Positions 1 to 11,280 of a stretch of 64,000 bases of DNA are shown piece after piece. Positions within the stretch are counted from its first letter, which is position 1. Each line of letters opens with the position of its first letter. Source of the DNA: Neocallimastix lanati (nom. inval.) (taxonomy: Eukaryota > Neocallimastigomycota > Neocallimastigomycetes > Neocallimastigales > Neocallimastigaceae). Both the position numbers and the translations under genes were made by a program. The stretch spans positions 1 through 64,000 of the forward strand of contig JACVTC010000225.1 of NCBI GenBank assembly GCA_016946835.1, written 5' to 3'. The notes beneath the pieces were generated by a model, which saw only the letters and a program-made list of their open reading frames with translations, was not told the DNA's origin and made no database searches.

Positions 1-405
1 CCTTAACCCCTAACCACCCTAACCCCTAACCCTAACCCTAACCCTAACCCTAACCCCTAACCCTACCTAACCCTAACCCTAACCCTAACCCCTAACCCTA
101 ACCCCTAACCCTAACCCTAACCCTAACCCCTAACCCCTAACCCCTAACCCCTAACCCTAACCCCTAACCCCTAACCCTAACCCCTAACCCCTAACCCCTA
201 ACCCCTAACCCCTAACCCCTAACCCCCTAACCCCTAACCCCTACCCCTAACCCTAACCCTAACCCCTAACCCCTAACCCTAACCCCCCCCCTAACCCCTA
301 ACCCCTAACCCCCCTAACCCCTAACCCCCTAACCCCTAACCCTAACCCCTAACCCTAACCCCTAACCCCTAACCCTAACCCCTAACCCCCCTAACCTAAC
401 CCTAA
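1..405. repeat. Telomere, C-rich strand
   Basis: Uninterrupted array of CCCTAA and CCCCTAA units with occasional units of five or more C and a few short units. The C-rich strand at the left edge reading inward is what a left chromosome end looks like on the plus strand, so the G-strand repeat is a mix of TTAGGG and TTAGGGG. The array stops abruptly at 405 and pure AT-rich DNA follows. The irregular C number may be genuine telomerase slippage or long-read homopolymer error. Confidence 0.97.
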
Positions 406-649
406 TTATTTTATTATTTATTATTAAAGAATTAAATTATTTTATATATAGTTTTTATTTAGTATAAAATATATTTTTTTTATTTATTTACATATTAGAT
501 TTTTATTAATTATATAGTTTTATAATTTTTCCTTTCTTTATTTACCCTTTTAACTTTTACAATAGTTATCCTTTTATTTTACTTTTAATATAATTCTATA
601 ATTTTTATTATAATTCTTCTTTTATATTTATATTTAAAAAATTTATATT

Positions 650-802
650 AAAAATTTTTCTTGTGTTCCCTTTATATATAAATTATTATAAATTTTTCTT
701 GTGTTCCCTTTATATATAAATTATTATAAATTTTTCTTGTGTTCCCTTTATATATAAATTATTATAAATTTTTCTTGTGTTCCCTTTATATATAAATTAT
801 TA
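650..802. repeat. 38-bp tandem repeat, four units
   Basis: The phrase TTGTGTTCCCTTTATATATA recurs at 661, 699, 737 and 775, an exact 38-bp spacing. The units look identical. It is the least A/T-biased motif in the subtelomeric block because of the GTGTTCCC core, which would make a useful probe for other chromosome ends. Confidence 0.95.
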
Positions 803-1187
803 AAAGATTTATTTTTTTTTAATCTTTTTATTTAATTATATATAAATAACATAAGAATAATTATTATTTTATTTTTTATTTTCTTTTATTCTTTTTTTAT
901 TTTATTTTTATTTTTATCTTTTATAAATTATCTTTTATAAATTATCTCTATATATATATATCTTATTTTATTATGTCTTCATAATAATTTAAATATTTAT
1001 ATAATACCTTTTATTTTTTTTCATTATAATAATTATATTTTTATAACCTTTATTATTCTTTCAACCTTACCTTTTTTTATTTATTTTATTTACTTTGGTT
1101 AATAATTACTTTACTTTATTTACCCTTTATTTTTTAATTATTAACTCTTATTTTATTATAGTTATTATCTTTAGATAATAATTATAA

Positions 1188-1275
1188 ACTTTTATCATTT
1201 TATATAATTTTATATAAATTTTTATCATTTTATATAATTTTATATAAACTTTTATCATTTTATATAATTTTATAT
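1188..1275. repeat. 30-bp tandem repeat, three units
   Basis: Three consecutive units of TTTTATCATTTTATATAATT followed by TTATATAAA(C/T). They lie directly before the palindromic array. Confidence 0.9.
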
Positions 1276-1279
1276 TTTT

Positions 1280-2310
1280 ATAATTATATACTTTTTATTA
1301 TTATCTTATATAATTATTTCTTTTAATAATTATATATACTTCTTTTCTTTTCTTGTATAATTATTTACTTTAAGTAATTATACATTTTTTATTATCTTAT
1401 ATAATTATTTCTTTTAATAATTATATACTTTTATTTTATTTTATTATATAATTATATATCTTTTATAATTATATATTTTTTAATTTCTTATATAATTATT
1501 TTCTTTAAATAATTATATATACTTCTCTTTTTTCTTATATAATTATTTCTTTTAATAATTATATACTTTTTATTATCTTATATAATTATATACCTTTTAT
1601 AATTATATATTTTTATTATTTACTTATATAATTATTTATTTTAAATAATTATATACTTTCTTTATCATTATCTTATATAATTATTTGCTTAAAATAATTA
1701 TATACTTTTTATTTACTTATATAATTATATATCTTTTATAATTATATACTTTTATTTACTTATATAATTATATATCTTTTATAATTATATACTTTTATTT
1801 ACTTATATAATTATTTATTTTTAAATAATTATATATTTTTTCATTATCTTATATAATTATTTCTTTTAATAGTTATATACTTTTTACTTACTTATATAAT
1901 TATATACTTTTTATAATTATATATTTTATTATTTATTTATATAATTATTTCTTTTAATAATTATATATTTTTATTATTATATTATATACTTATATATCTT
2001 TTATAATTATATATTTTTTTTTTCACTAATATAATTATTTGCTTATAATAATTATATATTTTATTCACTTATATAATTATTTGCTTATAATAATTATATA
2101 TTTTATTATATTTTATTCACTTATATAATTATTTTCTTATAATTATATATTTTTATTATTATCTAATATAATTATTTATTTTAATAATTATATTTTTTAT
2201 TTTTTATTTTATTATATAATTATATTTCATTTATAATTATATATTTTATTCATTTATATAATTATTTATTTTAATAATTATATAATTATATATTTTTATT
2301 ATTACTTTTT
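1280..2310. repeat. Palindromic AT-rich subtelomeric array
   Basis: Roughly 1 kb in which the arms TATATAATTATTT and AAATAATTATATA alternate around short centres (CTTT, TACTTTAAG, GCTTAT and similar), separated by ACTTTTTATTATC-like spacers. Each arm pair is a perfect or near-perfect hairpin, and unit length varies from about 40 to 65 bases. Because both arms occur on both strands the array is close to strand-symmetric. Its function is unknown; cruciform-prone AT palindromes are common near unstable chromosome ends. Confidence 0.85.
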
Positions 2311-2941
2311 ATAGTTATATACTTAGATTAATATCTTATATAATACTTAGATTATTATCATATATAATTATTTACTTATAATAATTATCTATTTTAGATA
2401 TATTTACTTATAGATATTAATACTTAATAATAGTTATTTTAATATTTCCTTTTAGAGATAGTCAAGATATTGAAATTCCTCATGGGATTTCAGTATACGA
2501 ATTTTAAGTTAGTTAAATTTTCATAAATTTTCTCTTAGATATAGTTAATTAGAATATTTTCCTTTTTTAGATAATGGACATATTTAGTATATCCGTTTTA
2601 CTTTTTAATCAAAATTTTAAATACTTTAATTTACTTTTGATCAAAACTTTAATAACTTTAAATTTATTTTTGATCAAAATTTTAATAACTTTAAATTTAT
2701 ATTTTTTATCAAACTTTAAATATTTTAATATTAAATAATTTTATTAGTTAGTTAAATCTTTATTAATTTTAACTTAGTAATAATATTTAATATTTCAAAT
2801 TACTTATTAATTCTTATAATAGTTATATTTAGTAAATACTTTAAATAATTTTTATATTATTATATTTTATTCTTGTAATTATTATATTTATCAAATACAT
2901 GTAATACTTTGTAAATCTTAAATAAATAAAAGAATTTAAAA

Positions 2942-2951
2942 CCTAACCCCT
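2942..2951. repeat. Interstitial telomere motif at the array junction
   Basis: The ten bases CCTAACCCCT lie exactly where homology to the intact ankyrin gene begins. The AAAAGACAG that follows at 2952 matches 33635, where the intact gene instead reads TTGAG before it. The orientation is the same as the terminal telomere. This looks like a scar of telomere addition or of recombination through telomere repeats. Confidence 0.85.
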
Positions 2952-4277
2952 AAAAGACAGAACATAAATACAGTGATTAATCATGAAGAAGATAATACCG
3001 GATTATTTAAATCCATCATATTAAATGATCACTTTTCTTTAAATGATAAAAAAGAGTTAATAAATGCTTTATGTTTACGTCTTGAAATTAATAAGTTTAA
3101 TATTTGGAGAAATCCTTTAGTTATTGTAATGAATATGAAATCGGAAAATAATGCATATAAGTTAACTTGCTTTTTATTAAAAAAAATTAATTTAAAAATA
3201 GATAACTGCTTTAAAGATCTTTATAAAAATTCATTGGTATTTGCCATAGAATATAATCTATATAATTTTGTAGAATTTCTTTTAAAAAAAAAATTTAAAA
3301 ATAATTATGAAAATATTTATCAAGCAATGAAACCTGCAATAGTTAAAGCTATTGAATTAAAAAATATTAAAATACTTGAATTACTATTAAAAAAATTCAG
3401 AGGTAATATTAATTGGTATAATTCATGTGGAGAATCTCCAATAAAGCTTGCTGTAGATTCCAATGATTTAAATATGGTCAAATTACTTGTTGAAAGAAAA
3501 TCTAATATAGAAAATAAAATAATTTATGGACGAAAATATTCTATATTGCATTATTCCTTAATTAAAAATGATTCTAACGAGGATATTATTAAATATTTCG
3601 TTGATGTTAATGCTAAAATGAATATTGAAAATCAAAATCAATTTGAAAAATTATTTGGGCGATTAGAAAGGAAAGGAAAAATTTCTTTATTAAAATGTTT
3701 TGTAAATTATAAGGAAAAAAATTTTATGGAAAACTTTTTGAAATATATTCTTACTTTTAATCGCCGTGATATATTAAAAATTTTGTTTGAAAATAATTTC
3801 AATCCTGAACAAAAAATTGAAAACCGTACTCTTTGGAAATTCGCAAGAACATTGAATAATTCCAAATTATATTTATACTTAAAACGGAAAAGAAAAGAAA
3901 TTAATATTATGAATGGGAAAAAATTAAAGTTAAGAAGAAAAAAAAGAAGGTTAAGAAAGAAAAAAAAGAAGCTTAAAAAAGAAAAACAAACAAACCAAAA
4001 AACAAACGAGCAAACGAATAAACAAACGAACGAACAAACGAACGAACAAACAAACGAACAAACAAACGAACAAACAAACGAACAAACAAACGAACAAACA
4101 AACGAACAAACAAACGAACAAACAAACGAACAAACAAACGAACAAACAAACGAACAAACAAACGAACAAACAAACGAACAAACAAACGGACAAACAAACG
4201 AACAAACAAGCAAACAAACAAACAAACAAACGAACGAACAAACAAACGAACAAACAAACAAACGAACGAATGAATAA
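2952..4277 (+). pseudogene. 3' fragment of the ankyrin/poly-Asn gene, truncated by the telomeric junction
   Basis: Encodes the last 441 residues of the 1771-residue protein found intact at 29645-34960, beginning in frame at residue 1331. The reading frame opens only just upstream (TAA at 2937-2939) and the first in-frame ATG lies about 50 codons inside the fragment, so no normal start remains. The remaining protein would hold several degenerate ankyrin repeats, the Lys/Arg-rich segment and the Thr-Asn-Glu-Gln tail. It is best read as the dead end of the array. A promoter in the flanking AT DNA could still transcribe it, but nothing shows that. Confidence 0.9.
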
Positions 4278-4464
4278 ACGAACGAACAAACAAAAATTAA
4301 ATAGTTTGGGTTAAAAAGAAAATTAATTAATGATATAATTAATTTTATTTTAATTTATTTTTTTTTATAGTAAATAATATAGATATTAATTATATTAATA
4401 TTATTTAATATTATTAATATTTCTATTTATTAAATCTTTATTCTTAAATATCATTTTAAAATTG
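4278..4464. other. AT-rich downstream flank of the ankyrin gene
   Basis: Non-coding, mostly A/T, no feature beyond AATTAATTAAT and TTAATATTATT clusters. Transcription termination of the ankyrin gene would be expected here, but I see no specific signal. Confidence 0.5.
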
Positions 4465-4682
4465 TATTTAATACTAGTTAAATATATACTATTTTTTTAA
4501 CTACTGTTTTATATTTCATATGTACAGCTTATATACAAATTCTTATTTATATATATATTTCCTTTATACATTTAGTCTTTATATATTTAAATTTTACTTT
4601 ATATAAATATTTTGTTAATCTATATTATTAAATTAATAAGTTTAATTTGTATTATTTTAGATGCTTTTTTTTAATTAATTTT

Positions 4683-4835
4683 ATCTATATTTTACATTTA
4701 CATTTTTTTATTTTTATTTTTATTTTTTTTTTATCTATATTTTACATTTACATTTTTTTATTTTTATTTTTATTTTTTTTTATCTATATTTTACATTTAC
4801 ATTTTTTTATTTTTATTTTTATTTTTTTTTTATTT
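4683..4835. repeat. 49-50-bp tandem repeat, three units
   Basis: ATCTATATTTTACATTTACA followed by T-rich sequence starts at 4683, 4733 and 4782, with a decayed fourth start near 4832. It lies inside member A of the old duplication, and I do not see it in member B. Confidence 0.9.
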
Positions 4836-5045
4836 ATATTTCATGTTTACGTTTTACTGTTTTATTTTATTTATATCTATTATCTTAAATAATAAATTTA
4901 AATACAAAGCCTTATTAGAGATTAAAAAGGCTTATTTTTCACTACTCATTTTTCATATTTTACAAATAAATTGTTTTATTTCTGTATTTGTGATAAAAGT
5001 TTTAATTTTTTTTTCTAATCTATATTTATTTTCAAGAGCTAATCT

Positions 5046-5288
5046 ATAAAGATATAGTTTAGTGGACACCACACTATCTATTTTAAAGATGTTACTTCTA
5101 GGTTTTATTTCTTTTTTATTTGATAGGAAGGGAAAAATTCCCGCATAGTACAACTTGCCGAAATACATAGTATTTTCGAGCTTTTTTATTTTTTAATTTT
5201 TTATTTTTAATTTCAAATGTACTTTTCACCTACATGTATTTTTTAAAATAAAATTTAATAAAGTTTTGGAAGTGTATTCTCTTCCCTG

Positions 5289-5329
<41 letters not shown>

Positions 5330-5337
5330 AAGATATA
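5046..5337 (+). mobile_element. A-tailed retroposon (SINE-like) with target-site duplication
   Basis: The 11-base direct repeat ATAAAGATATA lies at 5046-5056 and again at 5327-5337, the second copy directly after a 36-base poly-A tract (5292-5327; its first A is shared with the tail). Between them is about 270 bases of less A/T-biased sequence found nowhere else in the unit. The left end has a TAGTTTAGTGG stretch (5055-5065) like a tRNA A box and, 35 bases on, GGTTTTATTTC (5101-5111), a poor B box. A T6 run at 5112 would be expected to stop Pol III, so a tRNA-derived SINE is possible but a retroposed mRNA piece is also allowed. The related segment near 10455-10480 has no insertion, which shows it arrived after the old duplication. 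Confidence 0.7.
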
Positions 5338-5402
5338 TATATACATAATTTTTATTTATTTATTTTTTTTAATTACTATTATTATTATTATTTTTTTAAT
5401 AA

Positions 5403-5800
5403 ATGTTTCAAACAACTTTGATATTTATAGTGGAGTTGGTCAAGAGTATCTTTATTCTCTTGTTTTATCTAATTTATTTATTAATGAAATTTTAGATAAC
5501 GGTGATAAACATTGTGTATTTATTGAAAAAGAAATAATAGTTTTTAAGATTTATTTGCTGCTAATACTATTTTTAATAGTTTTCATTAAAAAAAATGAAA
5601 CTATTTCTTCTTCAAATTTCTAATGCTAGATATACTAATAAAAATAATTTTGAATAAGAATATTCAAACAATATATGTAGATATATTAGTTATTATCAGT
5701 ACGAATGATAAATTGAATTTTTCAAACTTAGATAATGTGATTTAGGGGTCGTATAATGGTTATTCCATTAGTTCAAAGATTAGTAAATGAAATGATTATT
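5403..5800 (+). pseudogene. Decayed coding remnant, unknown family (short member)
   Basis: The frame beginning at about 5411 reads some 70 codons (including GDKHCVFIEKEIIVF) before stops, and a second frame further on reads LVIISTNDKLNFSNLDNVI. Both align with fragments of the longer remnant at 10480-11742, where the same phrases read DKHCVRIEKEIKIF and LLIVNINEKLTNSKLYNAL. Shared peptide wording in two diverged DNA copies is the evidence that this was once coding. I do not recognise the family. Confidence 0.45.
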
Positions 5801-5911
5801 TCTATTCTAATTTTCAATCATAAAATCAACAACTACTTCCATTATTTAAATAACCATTTACATTAGGTTAATAATAAAATTTTAGCTTTCTATAGTAATA
5901 TATCTCAAAAT

Positions 5912-8900
5912 AAGTATATCTTATTTTAAAATAAATATTTAAACTATTATATATTTTAATTTAATTGTAAAACTGCATATGTATTAATATTTGCTTTTTT
6001 CTTTATTTCATTAATTAAAGATAGTATATAAAAAATTATCTTTTTTATATATATTTATTTATATACATGCATATTTATATCCAATTCAATTTCATGCTAT
6101 TTATAATTTATTTCTTGTATTTAAACTCTAATTATTTATAATAATATAATTGAGAAAATGAACTCTTATTTTTAAATCTTACTTTATTCTATTTTATAAA
6201 TAACACTAAAAATAAAGTAAAGTCATTATTAAAATATTATTAAATTTAATAGTAAAACCACCTAACTATTTCTTCTTGAAATAAAGGAATTGATAATTAT
6301 AATCAGCATGCGCTCATCCTACAAAAAAAAAAAAATAAAACAATTAATAAGAATAGACTTATAAAATTAATTATTAAAATATTACTCTAATATTCAGTAA
6401 ATATAAAATTATTATTTTAAAAAAATCTATTTAAATTTTATAGGGTATAAGTAAAAAGATATATTATTAAAAAGTAATATAGAATTATTTAAAATATATT
6501 TAATACTTGATAATTAATAAAATTTTCAATATAATTATAGTAATTTAAAATAGGGTCCTATTTTAATTCTTAATAAATAATTTATAATACTCTACTTAAA
6601 TAAGTTGTAATAAGATTATTTGAAAAAACTTTATACAATGTTATTTATTCTGTATAATACTGATACATAATAAAATAATACAATACATTAAAATAAATCT
6701 TTGATTTATGTATAGATAGGTACGTATAACTACTTTTTTAACATTACAATGTATATCTCTCACTTAAAATATTACCAAATTAAGTATAAAAAAAATTTTA
6801 GAAATTTATAATTTATTGAAAATAGAATCCACAAATTAATTTGTTTCAAAAGAAATATTGATATTAATATATCTACAATTATTGTGAACTTTAATTTTAT
6901 TTATTTATTACTTTATTTATTACACAATAAAAAAAAAATAAAAAAAAAAAAAAAATAAAAAAAAAAAAAAAAATAAATGTCCATATTAGAATATAATAAT
7001 ATTTTAAATATTCATATAAAATAAAGTTAGTATTCAAAATAAAATCTATAAATGAATAAATTAAAAAAATCCACAATTAAAAGTATTGAAAATCGAGATT
7101 TAATTTTTAATGAATAATTTAATTACAAAATTTTGAAAATTTCATCTTTAGTTTGATGTAAATGTATTCAGTAAATCCTTTTCACTTTTTAAATTCTTCT
7201 TAAATTAATATAATTTGTTGTCCAAGATTTTTAAATTTACTAATCTAAAATAGTTTGGCTGTTTTAAATGGTCTAAATATTTCAAAATCTTTTAATCCAT
7301 ATTTAAGAACAAATTATATATATTAATTTTATTAGTTTTAATAAAAGATAACATTAATTTAATATTTTTGCTGTAATACATTTCATTTTTAACATGAAAA
7401 TAGAAATAATTTAAATTTATTTTTCTAAAATTATTTATAGTTTAATATCTATATATTTATTGTAAGTATAATTACATTTACTACAATCGTTAATAAATTA
7501 ATATAAATTATATTTTAAAATATAAATATAATTAAATAATTGTAAATTTATATACGCAATTTATTTTTACAAAAATTAATAATAAAATAAACTTATAATA
7601 TTGTTTTATTTCATATTAAATTTGTTTTAAAAATTCCATTTACTAATAGTTGTCTATTATATTGATATTTATATAAATAATAATAATAATAATAATAAAA
7701 TTTATAATTTATAAATATGATAAATAAACATACTTTTATAATTCTTGTGATTTATATTTTCTGAATAAATTTATTCTACACCAAAAGTCCATTCGATTTT
7801 AGTACTTTTAGATACCTGCTACATCATTTTGTGTTACACTTAATTTCTATTTAATTCTATAATAATTAAGGTTTTCATTTGTATTTTCAAATTAATGTAT
7901 ATATTAATTAATATATTGGTATATATAGATAGATTATATTGTATATATGTAATAAGTATTGAAAAATTTTAAAATTTCCAACAGAAAAATAATTTAATAT
8001 TAATTTTAAAACAGCGGAAAATTAATATTAAATTAAAATTATGTTATAATTAAAATTTAAACTTTAATAAAGTTTAATAAATAGCTAATTATTTAAATAA
8101 ATTATTTATTATTTATTGAATTCAATTCTAATAAATGGAACAATATATATAATATAGATTTCATTGTAAATTAATTATTTGGAATATTAAATTTTAACTT
8201 GATCAGAATTAATCATATAATTAACCAATAATTTTAATATAAAATAATACATTAAATTTGATTAATTATAGAATCTAGTAACAATTAAAGGTTAGATTAA
8301 TATTAATAATAAATTATGTTTATTGTTATTTACGCTGGATAAATTATGTTTATTGTTATTTACGCTGGATATAAATGGAATATTTTAGTAATTGTGATTC
8401 AGATAATCACGATATTATTTTTATTTTTATTTTAAGGGTTAATTAAATTTTATGAAATAGAACACAATTATTGTAATTATTTATAATATAAACGTATTTA
8501 TCATTAAATAGACACTAAGAAAATTTTGTCTGTAGGTATATAGAGAAATAATACTAATTTATTGTAGTATATTGTATGAATTACAAAATAATAGTAATAA
8601 ATATATATTTTAATTTTATTAAATGTTAAATAATTATTGAAAAATAAATTAAACAGTAAAAGAATTTATTAAATTAAATAACAAAACAATAGCAGCATAA
8701 ATATACATGTAAAAAAAAATATAATATATAATAGGAAATATTTATTTCAATAATTTATTTATTTTTAGTTTATATATATATATATTTTTATATTATTTAT
8801 AATAAATAATATTAAAATTAAATAAATAATATTCAAATTAAATTATTGTGTATGTTTTGTCATACATTCATTTAAAATACAATATCTATAAATATTTATT

Positions 8901-9300
8901 GTTAAATATATTTACACAGATAAACATGTATGGTAACTTTTAACTCCCAAAAAACTATAAATTTTAGGAGTATAGATATTTTAATTAAAATGTATTTACA
9001 TATATCTATGAGTATTATACCATAGTAATATATGAAATGATTTTTAGTACAATACTAATAATAAATATTATAAAATATAAATATCCATATAATACAGTTG
9101 CCAATACTAAGTAACAAGTATTATTAGAAATGACTTTAAACATAATCAAATAATTTTATTACAAACAATAAAACATCCATTACGATTACTAGATGTTGCA
9201 ATTCAAAATATTTTTAAAATTACTTCTGTTCATTATTCTTTATTTCCAATTTGTCGATAAACAACACACTATGAGAAAAGTGGTCATATTGAAAATCATG
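5912..9300. other. AT-rich region without a recognisable gene
   Basis: About 3.4 kb of A/T-dominated sequence with no open frame over 60 codons that looks coding. It holds A-rich runs (6928-6976), an (AAT)n run near 7676-7700, and a perfect 30-bp duplication at 8311-8370. A minus-strand stretch around 7130-7260 reads a few short peptide-like pieces between stops, but I cannot support it as a gene. Confidence 0.6.
8311..8370. repeat. Perfect 30-bp direct duplication
   Basis: Two adjacent identical 30-base units beginning AAATTATGTTTATTG and ending TTTACGCTGGAT. The CGCTGG core stands out in this composition. It is present unchanged at 38993-39052 in the second unit. Confidence 0.97.
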
Positions 9301-9685
9301 AACGGATATTACGTTAGGCTCTATTGCAAAAATGGTATTTGCATTGAAACGGATTTCTCTTAAGAATAAGATACTGTTGATATTCCAGATGAGTACCTTC
9401 GGCGACAAAGAAATACAATATAATAATTGCCAAGGCATGAAGTGTGACGCTGAGTCTAATTGCTTGTCCAATAAATGTGTAAATAAGCATTATATATATA
9501 ATGAAATGGAATCGATAAATCACTTCGATGACATTTACATGCCTCCTCAATTTATTATAAAGGAGAGTTCATATATATAGAACGGTAAAACATGGGGATG
9601 TAAATACGAAAGTTAAGATGTATATTCTTCCAAAAATGGTAACGATGGGTTGTACACTACTTCGTTTTGGGCCTCCTTATTTTGA
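9301..9685 (+). pseudogene. Decayed paralogue of the cysteine-rich membrane protein
   Basis: Reading across frames gives peptide pieces that follow the intact 236-residue protein at 12407-13117 in order. First comes VRLYCKNGICIETDF against its IKYYCKNNLC, then a piece with stops at 9361 and 9367. After a frame change come CDAESNCLSNKCVNKHYIYN against CTENSDCLSERCVNGYCVFN and DDIYMPPQF against VTVYTPKF. The last piece, with two more stops, matches the HCGK and ECSS region. The last cysteine of the first CxxxxxCxxxxCxxxxC motif has become Ile. It lies on the opposite strand to the intact gene, about 2.7 kb away. No membrane segment was recognised at its 3' end. Confidence 0.8.
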
Positions 9686-9884
9686 AGGTAACTCAAGTAA
9701 TACTTCTATATACTAGTATTTATTAATATTAAAATTATTTGAGTCTTATTTAATTTTTTTTTTCATTTTTATAAAATAAATTATAGATTTCAATAATTTT
9801 ATATTATTCTATCCTATTTATGTTTCTAATTAATCAATCCTTACTATCTAATATTTGTTCAATTTAATTTTTATATAAATATAT
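9686..9884. other. AT-rich spacer after the cysteine-rich pseudogene
   Basis: Non-coding A/T DNA joining the pseudogene to the right-hand member of the old duplication. Confidence 0.5.
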
Positions 9885-10980
9885 TTTCTGCTAGTTAAAT
9901 ATATACTATTTGTCCAACCACTATTTTATATTACATATATATATATCACTTTTATAAAATTTCTTATTTATATATGTATATCATTTATGCGTTTAATCTT
10001 TAAATTAATCAGTATTATAAATATATATTAATTTATTTATTTTATTAATATTTCTTATGCATTTATTTATATATTAACATTTTATTTCTTTATACTATTT
10101 CATTATCTATTTTATTTTTTTAAAGTCTGTAATTTACGTTTATATTTATATTTAATAATTATTTCAAAAGAATGAAAATATTTCTAATAATAAAATTGAG
10201 AACATACTTATTATTTCTAAACAATTTGTATTTTGTAATATTGAAATATGTCATACTCTTTAATTTTCTATAATTCTATGAGAGCAATTAGTCTATGAAG
10301 AAAATTGAATAATAAGTTTAAATATGTAGCCTTCTTGTAGTTTAAAAAAGATTTATAATTAAGTACTTATTTTTATTATTTTAAACTTAAATTATTTTAT
10401 TTTTGTATTCGTTATAAAAGTTTTAATTTCTTTTTGAATCAATATTTAACTTCCAGAGTTTATATTTTTTTTTAATGACATGCTTCAAACAAGTTTGATA
10501 TTCATTGTTGAATTTGTCAATTGTATCCTTTTTCTCTAATTTGATTTAATTTATTTATCAATAATATTTTATATAATTTTGATAAACATTGTGTCCGTAT
10601 TGAAAAAGAAATAAAAATTTTTTAAGACTTAATCGCTGATTATACTATTTTAATAGTTTTTATTAAAAAAAAAAAAAAATTGAAATTATGTCTTCGTCAA
10701 TTTTCCAATGCTAGATATAATAAAAAAAAATCTTTTAATAAGGATCTTCAAACAGAGTATGTTGATTAATTACTTATTGTCAATATCAATGAAAAATTGA
10801 CTAATTCAAAGCTATATAATGCGTTAATTTATCGTATTCTAGTTATTCCGTTCGTTCAAAGATTCGTATAAAAAAAAATTAAATATTTCTATTCTAATTT
10901 CCGTTCAAAATATCAACAATCCTTCCATAAAGCATTCAAGTTCAACGTGGTAAGGCCCGAAATTTAAATATAGTAATATC
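9885..10980. repeat. Old diverged duplication, member B
   Basis: Counterpart of 4465-5911, without the A-tailed insertion and without the 49-50-bp array. It follows the decayed cysteine-rich gene just as member A follows the ankyrin gene. It contains the 5' part of the decayed gene that runs on to 11742, which member A carries only in part. Confidence 0.8.
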
Positions 10981-11114
10981 CATTGATTAATATTATCTGG
11001 AAAATTATACTGCCCTAAAAATTCCTTAAATGGTTATTTGAAGCTACCAAGGCATTTATTATGTGTAGTAATCATATAGCTAGATTTTTAGGAAAAAATA
11101 TGATATAGAAAATG

Positions 11115-11145
<31 letters not shown>

Positions 11146-11226
11146 TATTAGAAAAAAAATAATAATTTGATATTAGTCTCTTATTTGTTGACAATTGAAA
11201 AAAAAAAGTTCTATGTTTGTTATAAG

Positions 11227-11280
<54 letters not shown>

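Larger units (their letters stand above)
406..2941. repeat. Subtelomeric AT-rich block, no gene seen
   Basis: About 2.5 kb between the terminal telomere and an internal telomere motif. It has no credible reading frame on either strand and is built largely from short arrays that are listed separately. The rightmost part (about 2600-2730) repeats a 35-40-bp phrase around TTTGATCAAAA with TTTAATAACTTTAAAT. A short imperfect palindrome, TGAAATTCC-TCAT-GGGATTTCA in structure, sits at about 2470-2491. Nothing in this block recurs in the 30-kb tandem units, so it is separate end-specific sequence. Confidence 0.8.
4465..5911. repeat. Old diverged duplication, member A
   Basis: Matches 9885-10980 with many substitutions and indels. 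Shared anchors include GCTAGTTAAATATATACTAT, the run around AAAGTTTTAATTTCTTTTT, TTTCAAACAA(C/G)TTTGATATT, GATAAACATTGTGT, and GTTCAAAGATT near the right end. Member A carries a 280-base A-tailed insertion that member B lacks. The divergence is far greater than between the two 30-kb units, so this duplication is much older. Confidence 0.8.

Noticed and set aside
2973-4277. An intact 434-residue protein starting at 2973
   Set aside because: The start there is GTG inside a longer gene's frame; the region is the 3' end of the ankyrin gene cut at the telomeric junction.
3707-4293. Minus-strand Phe/Val/Cys-rich frames opposite the ankyrin gene's tail (also at 34390-34976)
   Set aside because: Shadows of the 12-bp TNEQ repeat on the other strand; composition is dictated by the repeat.
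4647-5168. Small frames of 68-81 codons after the ankyrin gene
   Set aside because: T-rich repeat translations or frames crossing the retroposon boundary; no conservation in the sister segment at 9885-10980.
7130-7440. A minus-strand decayed gene in the AT-rich region
   Set aside because: Only short peptide-like pieces between stops and no second copy to compare; not distinguishable from background.
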